Below are positions 1 to 4,703 of a stretch of DNA of 5,572 nucleotides, in pieces. Position numbers and translations under genes: made by a program. The notes beneath the pieces were generated by a model. It saw nothing but the letters and a program-made list of their open reading frames with translations, made no database searches and was not told where the DNA came from. The stretch comes from Clostridiales bacterium (GTDB lineage Bacteria; Bacillota; Clostridia; Saccharofermentanales; UBA5734), in NCBI GenBank assembly GCA_007135995.1, contig SLHU01000245.1, positions 1 through 5,572 on the forward strand, in the 5' to 3' direction. How positions within the stretch are numbered: the stretch's first letter is position 1; every line of letters begins with the position of its first letter.

Positions 1-127
1 ACGCGATGATGATATGATCCTGAAGGCTCGTGAAATCTGTAAAAGGATCGAAGACGAGCTTGATTATCCCGGTCAGATCAAAGTACATATTATCAGGGAG
101 ACACGAGTGACAGAATTCGCCAAGTAG
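1..127 (+). CDS. rny: Ribonuclease Y, C-terminal end (partial)
   Basis: The window opens inside a reading frame (first full codon at base 2) that runs 41 codons to a TAG at 125-127. The visible end contains [15 protein letters not shown] followed by RETR and ends in EFAK. This is the conserved terminal strand of RNase Y, whose homologues end in a very similar GQIKV...RETR...E(Y/F)AK pattern. RNase Y is a membrane-anchored endoribonuclease that starts mRNA decay in many Bacillota. Its transmembrane, coiled-coil, KH and HD parts lie upstream, outside the window, so their integrity cannot be judged. The downstream neighbour ymdB supports the call, because rny-ymdB is a recurrent gene pair. A strong terminator follows 36 bases after the stop. 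The identification rests on a short tail but that tail is distinctive. Confidence 0.9.
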   Translation, partial: RDDDMILKAREICKRIEDELDYPGQIKVHIIRETRVTEFAK

Positions 128-163
128 GCATCACCTGTACGGATAGGACAAGCATATAACCAG

Positions 164-212
164 GAGATGGCTCTGAAGTGTATTTAATTACCTGAGAGTC
201 ATCTCTTTTTTT
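164..212 (+). terminator. Intrinsic terminator after rny
   Basis: GAGATGGCTCT (164-174) pairs with AGAGTCATCTC (195-205) over 11 base pairs with a single G-T wobble, around a 20-base loop. A run of seven T follows at 206-212. It sits 36 bases past the rny stop codon on the same strand, which fits the end of the rny transcript. The T-run is shared with the first unit of the 36-bp repeat array. Confidence 0.9.
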
Positions 213-248
213 GCCCGGATTTCAGCCTGATATGGATCCGGCTTTTTT
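213..248 (+). terminator. Terminator-like hairpin 2 (repeat unit 1)
   Basis: CCGGAT (215-220) pairs with ATCCGG (236-241). The stem continues inward through TCA (222-224) with TGG (233-235) past one bulged T, leaving the loop GCCTGATA (225-232). TTTTTT at 243-248 follows one base after the stem. This has the form of a second intrinsic terminator immediately behind the rny terminator. Confidence 0.6.
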
Positions 249-284
249 GTCCGGATTCCAGCCCGATATGGAACCAGCCTTTTT
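249..284 (+). terminator. Terminator-like hairpin 3 (repeat unit 2)
   Basis: TTCCA (256-260) pairs with TGGAA (269-273) around loop GCCCGATA (261-268). The stem then continues through GG/CC past a bulged A, a C-A mismatch, and an outer C-G and G-C pair. TTTTT follows at 280-284. The stem is less perfect and the T-tract shorter than in unit 1, so it may be a weaker terminator. Confidence 0.45.
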
Positions 285-328
285 GCCCGGATTCCAGCCT
301 GATATGGAACCGGCAGAATCGGGCAAAA
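281..328 (+). promoter_or_regulatory. Alternative long hairpin spanning repeat unit 3
   Basis: TTTTGCCCGGATTC (281-294) is complementary to GAATCGGGCAAAA (316-328) over 13 base pairs with one bulged G (289), enclosing a 21-base loop. This structure uses the left arm of repeat unit 3, so it excludes the local unit-3 hairpin and also consumes the T-tract of unit 2. The 316-328 segment could also pair with the left arms of units 1 and 2. The pairing is read directly from the sequence; an antiterminator or transcript-protecting role is inference. Confidence 0.5.
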
Positions 329-330
329 TA

Positions 331-339
331 TGTTAGAAT
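331..339 (+). promoter_or_regulatory. Possible extended -10 promoter for ymdB
   Basis: TGTTAGAAT contains TG one base ahead of TAGAAT (334-339), a five-of-six match to the TATAAT -10 hexamer in extended -10 form. No recognisable -35 hexamer is found 16-18 bases upstream. The position, 30 bases ahead of the ymdB start and after all terminator-like hairpins, fits a dedicated ymdB promoter, but the call rests on one element. Confidence 0.3.
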
Positions 340-355
340 AGAGCTACTTAAAATT

Positions 356-361
356 AGGAGG
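356..361 (+). promoter_or_regulatory. Ribosome binding site that selects the TTG start of ymdB
   Basis: AGGAGG is a full consensus Shine-Dalgarno. It leaves only one base before the ATG at 363 but seven bases before the TTG at 369. The spacing therefore favours TTG as the real start. Confidence 0.8.
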
Positions 362-368
362 CATGCAT

Positions 369-1175
369 TTGAATATACTTTTTATTGGTGATCTGGTAGG
401 TTCCTCAGGTCGCAGGATTTTGAAGGCGAAGCTGCCGGCTCTCAAGGAGCGCTATCAGATTGATCTTTGCATCGCCAACGCAGAAAACGCGGCAGCCGGA
501 CTGGGCTTGACACAGGATCTGGCACATGAGATAAATGACAGTGGTGTTGATATTCTGACGCTTGGAAACCATAGCTGGTCGAAGCGGGATCTGCTTCATA
601 CAGCTGACCACATTCCGTTTTTGATCAGGCCGATGAATGTTCCTAAAGCTTGGCCAGGTCTTTCATATACAGTTGTTCATCATAAAAAAGGAAAGGTGCT
701 GGTTTTAAATCTGCTGGGACGCGTTTTCATGGACCAGGCAGATGATCCTTTTGCTGCTGTTGATAAAGTAATGGCTACCGTCAAGAAAGATCAGAATATC
801 AGCATGATGGTTGTTGACTTTCACGCGGAAGCTACATCTGAAAAAAACGCGATGGGTCATTATCTGGACGGCCGTGCGTCGCTTGTCGCGGGCACACATA
901 CACATGTGCAAACCGCCGATGAGAGAATTCTTGAAAAAGGGACCGCCTATATAACGGATGTCGGCATGACAGGTCCTCTGAACAGTATTATCGGGATGGA
1001 AGTCGCGTCGTCACTGAGACGTTTTGTTGAACGGCTGCCGTCGCCTTATGCCTGCGCGAAGGGACCGGCTGTTTTATCTGCGATTGCTGTCAGCATTCAT
1101 GAAGCATCCGGCAAGGCTGAGAAAATCGAACGCATTCTTGTTCATGAACATGAGTCAGCGACCCTGCCTAAGTAA
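369..1175 (+). CDS. ymdB: YmdB family metallophosphoesterase (TIGR00282)
   Basis: Predicted 268-residue cytoplasmic dinuclear metal phosphodiesterase, close to the 264 residues of Bacillus subtilis YmdB, a phosphodiesterase acting on cyclic nucleotides that influences motility and biofilm fate. From the TTG start the protein begins MNILFIGDLVGSSGRR, matching the family N terminus. Visible metal and active-site motifs are D8 (GDLVG), E39-N40 (NAENAA), N67-H68 (GNHSW), H152 (DFHAEATSEK) and H177/H179 (GTHTHVQTAD), followed by TAYITDVGMTGP. All expected ligands are present. An ATG two codons upstream (363) is in frame but too close to the AGGAGG, so TTG 369 is preferred. It follows rny, a common arrangement, but is separated from it by a terminator array and so is probably transcribed on its own or by regulated read-through. 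Confidence 0.95.
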   Translation: MNILFIGDLVGSSGRRILKAKLPALKERYQIDLCIANAENAAAGLGLTQDLAHEINDSGVDILTLGNHSWSKRDLLHTADHIPFLIRPMNVPKAWPGLSYTVVHHKKGKVLVLNLLGRVFMDQADDPFAAVDKVMATVKKDQNISMMVVDFHAEATSEKNAMGHYLDGRASLVAGTHTHVQTADERILEKGTAYITDVGMTGPLNSIIGMEVASSLRRFVERLPSPYACAKGPAVLSAIAVSIHEASGKAEKIERILVHEHESATLPK

Positions 1176-1180
1176 AATAT

Positions 1181-1209
1181 TTGAAGAGGTTTTCTTTGCC
1201 AATTATAAT
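1181..1209 (+). promoter_or_regulatory. Sigma-A type promoter for the lipoprotein-lspA-rluD unit
   Basis: TTGAAG (1181-1186, four of six matches to TTGACA) is separated by exactly 17 bases from a perfect TATAAT (1204-1209). Transcription would start near 1216, giving a leader of about 20 bases before the ATG at 1237. It lies six bases past the ymdB stop codon. No intrinsic terminator is visible between ymdB and this promoter, so read-through from ymdB is also possible. Confidence 0.7.
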
Positions 1210-1221
1210 AAAGGTTAATCA

Positions 1222-1234
1222 GATCAGGTTGATC
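1222..1234 (+). promoter_or_regulatory. 13-base palindrome over the ribosome binding site
   Basis: GATCA (1222-1226) and TGATC (1230-1234) form a perfect inverted repeat around GGT. It lies between the predicted transcription start and the ATG at 1237, and it covers the only weak Shine-Dalgarno (AGG, 1226-1228). It could be an operator half-site pair, but a 3-base loop and 5-bp stem are weak as RNA. Such short palindromes also occur by chance. Confidence 0.25.
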
Positions 1235-1236
1235 AT

Positions 1237-2988
1237 ATGAGAATCAGTGATAAAAACAGTCAGAAAAACCGGCTGTGTCAGCCGCGACAGTCAGGCAGCC
1301 TGCCAAAGGTGCTTGCCTGTTTGCTGTGCGCCGCTTTTCTGTTATTGGCTTTAGCCGGCTGTCTGGCTGATGTCCAAATGACAGAACCAGAAGAAATGCC
1401 GCCTGTTACAACAGCTGACCCGACGCAGACAAGCGAAACAGCTGCATCTGATGATGATCAGGAACAAGACACGGCTCCTTCAGACCCGTATCTGCAAAGG
1501 CCTTCACAGCCTGGCGGTACGCTTCGCTTATGGTGGCCGCTTGAAGAGGGCGCGGCACATCCGCTGCTTGCACAAAGCCGATCAGCTCAGGCAGTGTTCA
1601 GTCTGGTTTTTGAAGGCTTGTTTACCGTGATGGATGACCAGACCCTAAAGCCTGGTTTGGCAGACACAATGTCTGACCCCGCCGATGCCGCTCAGGTTAT
1701 TTTGCATCTGAAACGCGGAACATCTTTTCACCACGGTGAGAATGTAACAGCACACGACGCGGCAACTTGCATCGCATATATCCTTGACCATCCGGAACAG
1801 TCGCCTTTTGCTGCCGGTCTTCGATCAATCACTGGTGTAACGGCAGAAGATGACTACACACTGATTCTTGAACTGAGCGAGCCGGATCCATGGCTTGCTT
1901 ATCAGCTCACTTTCCCGGTACTGCCTGCGGCTTATCTGGACCTGGCTGCGGACGCCTTGATTCCGGGAACAGGATTGTTTTCGATGCGTGAATGGTCAGA
2001 TGATCAGACGCTGCTGCTGACTAAAGCAAAACCTACAGATGATCCTTCTGAGCTGCGGGAGATCCGTGTGCGCACGTACGCTGATCTGCGTGCGGCGCTG
2101 ACAGGGTTTTCGTCAGATGAAATAGATCTCGTTTTTCTGGATGCTGAACTGTATCAGCTTTACCGGCCGCGGACCAGCCTGCGATTCAGAACATTTTCCG
2201 GCGAGCGGCAGATCTTTTTATCGTACAACACGGATACAGACGCTTTCTTGTCGTCTGAACCGCGTTTTCTGGCTCTTAAATATCTGGTCAGTCAAGTCTT
2301 TTACCAGGATTTATATCATGCGCTTGGAGAAACTGCCCAGGTACCCTTGTCGATCCGGACCGGATTGCTGGAAGGCCATATGCCTGATTTGCTGACCGTA
2401 ATTGAAAGCTTTCAGCCACAAGCATGGGAAGATACTGATCACGTGCTGACGCTGATCAGGCCGGAGCAAGATGCAGCCCGGAGCATGATCGCGGACGAGA
2501 TTGGACACATACTTGAACAGGCAGGCATCAGCTGGCAGGACAGACCGCTTACGGCAGCTGATTTTACCGAAGCGGTTCTTTCGGGCACTTACGATCTGGC
2601 GCTGATGGAAGCGGTTTTGCCCGCAGCACCTGATCCAGGCTGGCTTTATCTGTCAGAATTGGACCGCCGGCTTGACAGGCACGATATAAAGCCTGATGAT
2701 CAGGAGGGTGAAACAGCCCGTCAGAGTACCGGGCTTGCTTTTGCAGATTATCACTACTGGCAGAATAATCTGCGCCAGATGTGGCGAAACCGCTCGCCGC
2801 AGCAGCTGATGGATGGCGAAAGTCTGGCTTTGCTGCTGAGCAATACGGCAGCCCGCGCCCCGTGGGACATTCTTGTTATCCGGCATGAGGCAATTTTATA
2901 CAACGAAAGAATTATTGGCGTCAGCCGGCCGAACCGGTTCAGACCCTATGAAGGAATAGAGGATTTATGGGTATGGTCTACACGATAA
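1237..2988 (+). CDS. Solute-binding lipoprotein, SBP_bac_5 (OppA/DppA-like) family
   Basis: Predicted 583-residue extracellular substrate-binding lipoprotein of the peptide/nickel ABC importer class. A long basic n-region (about 24 residues) leads into a hydrophobic core and a canonical lipobox LAGC, with the lipidated Cys at residue 42. An acidic Thr/Ser/Pro linker (about 45-92) precedes the binding domain. From residue 93 the pattern is typical of the family: PGGTLRLWWP, HPLLAQSRSAQAVFSLVFEGLF, LKPGLADTM, LHLKRGTSFHHGENVTAHDA, then LILELSEPDPWLAYQLTFPVLP. The C terminus is also family-like (ILYNERIIGVSRPNRFRPYEGIEDLWVW). Length is within the usual 500-600. No permease or ATPase gene is nearby, so the ligand cannot be deduced and the protein may serve a remote transporter or a non-transport role. 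The ribosome binding site is weak (AGG, eight bases before ATG). It overlaps lspA, which would process it. Confidence 0.85.
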   Translation: MRISDKNSQKNRLCQPRQSGSLPKVLACLLCAAFLLLALAGCLADVQMTEPEEMPPVTTADPTQTSETAASDDDQEQDTAPSDPYLQRPSQPGGTLRLWWPLEEGAAHPLLAQSRSAQAVFSLVFEGLFTVMDDQTLKPGLADTMSDPADAAQVILHLKRGTSFHHGENVTAHDAATCIAYILDHPEQSPFAAGLRSITGVTAEDDYTLILELSEPDPWLAYQLTFPVLPAAYLDLAADALIPGTGLFSMREWSDDQTLLLTKAKPTDDPSELREIRVRTYADLRAALTGFSSDEIDLVFLDAELYQLYRPRTSLRFRTFSGERQIFLSYNTDTDAFLSSEPRFLALKYLVSQVFYQDLYHALGETAQVPLSIRTGLLEGHMPDLLTVIESFQPQAWEDTDHVLTLIRPEQDAARSMIADEIGHILEQAGISWQDRPLTAADFTEAVLSGTYDLALMEAVLPAAPDPGWLYLSELDRRLDRHDIKPDDQEGETARQSTGLAFADYHYWQNNLRQMWRNRSPQQLMDGESLALLLSNTAARAPWDILVIRHEAILYNERIIGVSRPNRFRPYEGIEDLWVWSTR

Positions 2989-3635
2989 TTATCATCATGA
3001 TGAGTATAGCCGATCAGATCATCAAGGCTGTAGTGAACAGGCATATCGGCGCCGGCGAAAGTCTTGTGGTGATTGACCGCTTCTTTTATCTGGTTAACCG
3101 GAAAAATACGGGTGCTGCCTGGAGCTTTTTGGCTGAGCCGGACTGGGGAATCTATTTTTTGTCAATCGTATCGGCAATTATCACTGTTTTCCTGCTGATC
3201 GCGATTTACCGCACCAGCCATCAGGGGCTTCGTCTGGCGCTGTCACTGATTTCATCCGGCAGTATCGGCAACCTGATTGACCGTGTCCGCCTGGGTGCAG
3301 TCACGGATTATCTTGATTTTCATTTCGGCAGTTATGTGTTTCCTACCTTCAATCTGGCCGATATCCTGATTGTTGCCGGGACAGGTCTGCTGATTATACT
3401 CATGCTGACGCGTCACCATCTGCTGGACGAACCGCTTTTGCCGTGGCAGAAGGTTGTCAAAACCAATGATTCAAGTGATACAGAATCAGAAACGGAAAAC
3501 AGTTATAATGAAGTATTAGAGAATAAAGACGGCAAGCCGGATGAAATAAGCATCCGGCAAGTGAGCGGACCGAATCCGTTCATTGGAAAGGATCATGAAC
3601 ATGCTGAAAATTCTGACAGTAGACGCATCCTGTGA
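2967..3635 (+). CDS. lspA: Lipoprotein signal peptidase (signal peptidase II) with extended C-terminal tail
   Basis: Membrane aspartyl protease that cleaves the signal peptide of lipid-modified prolipoproteins just before the lipobox Cys. Four transmembrane segments are visible at about residues 3-22, 60-80, 86-105 and 127-148. Family motifs are IADQIIK (14-20), NRKNTGAAW (44-52), GNLIDRVRLGAVTDYLDF (101-118) and FNLADIL (128-134); the catalytic Asp pair is D114 and D132. The usual family length is about 150-170 residues. Here some 70 extra residues (151-222), charged and acid-rich, follow the last membrane helix and should lie in the cytoplasm. In-frame ATGs at 2967 and 2973 are both possible: AGAGGA at 2958-2963 fits 2973 better, and AAGGA at 2951-2955 fits 2967. 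The gene overlaps the preceding lipoprotein gene by 16-22 bases and rluD by 35 bases, suggesting translational coupling. Confidence 0.95.
   Translation: MGMVYTIIIIMMSIADQIIKAVVNRHIGAGESLVVIDRFFYLVNRKNTGAAWSFLAEPDWGIYFLSIVSAIITVFLLIAIYRTSHQGLRLALSLISSGSIGNLIDRVRLGAVTDYLDFHFGSYVFPTFNLADILIVAGTGLLIILMLTRHHLLDEPLLPWQKVVKTNDSSDTESETENSYNEVLENKDGKPDEISIRQVSGPNPFIGKDHEHAENSDSRRIL
3504..3509 (+). promoter_or_regulatory. Possible internal -10 element ahead of rluD
   Basis: A perfect TATAAT occurs inside the lspA tail, 92 bases before the rluD start. No convincing -35 is seen 16-18 bases upstream and no extended TG is present. It could give a weak rluD transcript but may be coincidental in coding sequence. 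Confidence 0.2.
3536..3558 (+). promoter_or_regulatory. Perfect 8-bp hairpin inside the lspA tail
   Basis: GCCGGATG (3536-3543) and CATCCGGC (3551-3558) are perfect inverted repeats around the 7-base loop AAATAAG. It lies 42 bases before the rluD start codon, within the non-conserved part of lspA. No T-tract follows, so it is not an intrinsic terminator. It may be an mRNA processing or stability element, or chance; about one such stem is expected randomly in a sequence of this size. Confidence 0.35.
3587..3592 (+). promoter_or_regulatory. Ribosome binding site that selects the rluD start
   Basis: AAAGGA lies eight bases before the ATG at 3601 but only two before the ATG at 3595. It overlaps the codons after the TTG at 3583, so the two upstream in-frame candidates are poor and 3601 is favoured. 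Confidence 0.65.
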
Positions 3636-4515
3636 AATAGAAGAGGGCAGTCGTCTTGATTATTTTATCAGTCAGCAGCTGAGTGCGTTTTCGCGTTCAT
3701 ATATAAAGAAGCTGATTACTGAAGGCAGGGTGTCCATAGACGGCACCCCGGCAAAGGCGTCAGAAAAAGTCAGACAAGGCATGCAGATTGAAGTGGATGT
3801 ACCCCCTGCTGTTACAATGGATATAGAACCAGAACAAATAACGCTGGATGTCGTCTATGAAGATGATTGGCTGATTGTGATCAATAAGCCGCAGGGTATG
3901 GTTGTTCATCCTGCGGCCGGACATCACCGGGGCACACTCGTAAACGCACTTTTACATCATTGTGAAGGCAGGCTTTCAGATCTCAATGGTGTGATCAGGC
4001 CGGGGATTATCCACAGAATTGATAAAGATACTTCGGGGCTGCTGCTGGTTGTCAAGGATAATCAGGTGCATGCCGCGATGGCAGAGCAGATACGAAGCCA
4101 TACCATGACGCGGCTTTATCAGGCAGTTGTGTATGGCATGATAGAGGCAGAAGAAGGTATCATAGAGGCACCTGTCGGCCGAGATCCGCGCCACAGACAG
4201 CGAATGGCAGTTGTCGCTTCCGGCAAGCCGGCAGTGACCCGTTTTAAGGTTCTTAAACGGCTTCATGATGCAACATATATTGAAGCCAGACTGGAATCCG
4301 GGCGAACCCATCAGATCCGGGTTCACTGTAAATATATAAAACATCCGGTGATCGGTGATCCTTTATATGCGCCGGGACGAAAAACGTATAATCTGTCAGG
4401 CCAGGCACTGCATGCCGGTATGCTGGTTTTCGAACATCCGGTGGAAAAGCGTCAGATGACCTTGACGGCGCCGCTGCCATCCTATTTTACTGATCTGCTT
4501 GGCCAGCTTGAGTAA
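3601..4515 (+). CDS. rluD: RluA/RluD family 23S rRNA pseudouridine synthase
   Basis: Predicted 304-residue enzyme that isomerises specific uridines, most probably in 23S rRNA, to pseudouridine. An N-terminal S4 RNA-binding domain (about 16-70, with SRLDYFISQQL and the basic IKKLITEGRVSIDG) is followed by the catalytic domain. This has NKPQGMVVHP (95-104), the active-site motif HRIDKDTSG (138-146, catalytic D141), GRTHQIRVH (234-242) and IGDPLYA near 251. Length matches the 303 residues of B. subtilis YlyB, which also follows lspA. The start at 3601 was chosen from ribosome-binding spacing and gives a YlyB-like length; the frame stays open to a TTG at 3583. It overlaps the end of lspA by 35 bases, so translation is probably coupled. 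The exact target uridines cannot be read from the sequence. Confidence 0.93.
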   Translation: MLKILTVDASCEIEEGSRLDYFISQQLSAFSRSYIKKLITEGRVSIDGTPAKASEKVRQGMQIEVDVPPAVTMDIEPEQITLDVVYEDDWLIVINKPQGMVVHPAAGHHRGTLVNALLHHCEGRLSDLNGVIRPGIIHRIDKDTSGLLLVVKDNQVHAAMAEQIRSHTMTRLYQAVVYGMIEAEEGIIEAPVGRDPRHRQRMAVVASGKPAVTRFKVLKRLHDATYIEARLESGRTHQIRVHCKYIKHPVIGDPLYAPGRKTYNLSGQALHAGMLVFEHPVEKRQMTLTAPLPSYFTDLLGQLE

Positions 4516-4565
4516 GCAAGCATCGAAGCGCTGAAAATAAAACAGCAAAAATGAAAAACATCAGC

Positions 4566-4609
4566 AAATCGAGAAAAACACAGCAGTGAAAACCGAGAAA
4601 AAAACAGCA
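4566..4609 (+). repeat. Imperfect 20-base direct repeat, 24-base period
   Basis: Bases 4566-4585 and 4590-4609 match at 18 of 20 positions; both have the form AAAYCGAGAAAAA, one variable base, then ACAGCA. The 24-base step is a multiple of three, and one open frame reads NREK-HS and then NREK-NS across it. That frame has no start codon, so no coding claim is made. Confidence 0.6.
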
Positions 4610-4624
4610 AAACGAGACAAAATC

Positions 4625-4702
4625 ATGAGCAGCGAGAACTTGTCCACAGGTCAAACGACGAACGCTAAAGGAGAGAAAGCACAGCGAAGGCTGTACGAAT
4701 AA
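4625..4702 (+). other. Possible 25-codon leader ORF ending one base before the DUF881 start
   Basis: An ATG at 4625 opens 25 codons (beginning MSSENLSTGQ, ending QRRLYE) and stops at TAA 4700-4702, one base before the ATG at 4704. Its own ribosome binding site is poor. The ending position is what would be expected for translational coupling, but the peptide resembles nothing I recognise and the ORF may be chance. Confidence 0.15.
4681..4694 (+). promoter_or_regulatory. Small hairpin holding the DUF881 ribosome binding site
   Basis: ACAGC (4681-4685) pairs with GCTGT (4690-4694) around GAAG. The only candidate Shine-Dalgarno near the start at 4704, AAGG (4687-4690), sits in the loop and closing pair, 13 bases before the ATG. 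A stronger AAAGGAG (4667-4673) is 30 bases away. A 5-bp stem is weak evidence on its own. Confidence 0.25.
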
Positions 4703-4703
4703 A

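Larger units (their letters stand above)
207..314 (+). repeat. Three tandem 36-bp hairpin-forming repeats
   Basis: Three contiguous units of exactly 36 bases lie at 207-242, 243-278 and 279-314. Each consists of a T-tract (last base of unit 1 context to CTTTTT in unit 3), then GYCCGGATTYCAGCC, YGATATGG and a closing AWCCRGC. Units 2 and 3 differ at 4 positions and units 1 and 3 at 3. Each unit is a quasi-palindrome: the CCGGATT.CA arm pairs with the TGGA.CCGG arm around a conserved loop GCCYGATA. In RNA each folds into roughly 9-10 base pairs with one or two single-base bulges, and unit 2 has one extra mismatch. There are no unique spacers, so this is not a CRISPR array, and there is no ORF through it. 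It lies wholly between the rny terminator and ymdB. Confidence 0.9.
4516..4703 (+). other. A-rich, T-poor spacer before the DUF881 genes
   Basis: 188 bases without a convincing gene. Bases 4516-4620 contain only 7 T in 105 positions and are dominated by A, G and C. CAGCA recurs at 4543, 4562, 4581 and 4605, with CAGCG at 4630, giving steps of 19, 19, 24 and 25 bases. There is no hairpin followed by a T-tract, so rluD transcription may run through. No -35/-10 pair stands out. Confidence 0.6.

Noticed and set aside
207..314. CRISPR-like array, because the repeats are 36 bp
   Set aside because: Units are directly contiguous with no unique spacers, only three copies exist, and each carries a terminator-like hairpin and T-tract. 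No cas gene is present.
2873..2901. Possible promoter in the 3' end of the lipoprotein gene (TTGTTA, 17 bases, TTATAC)
   Set aside because: The -10 matches consensus at only two positions and the segment is coding. The upstream 1181-1209 promoter explains lspA expression.
622..4004. GATCAGG occurring six times on the + strand (near 622, 1222, 1456, 2453, 2697, 3991), three times as TGATCAGGCCG
   Set aside because: The three longer hits all encode Ile-Arg-Pro with the same codons and most others encode Asp-Gln. Codon use explains them better than a Chi-like or uptake motif, and one window is too small to test enrichment.
3976..4344. 122-residue reverse-strand ORF
   Set aside because: It lies entirely inside the well-supported pseudouridine synthase and shows no recognisable family pattern.
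4551..4589. 12-codon ORF starting ATG at 4551 in the A-rich spacer
   Set aside because: Very short, with no ribosome binding site and low-complexity Lys/Ser content expected from A-rich sequence.
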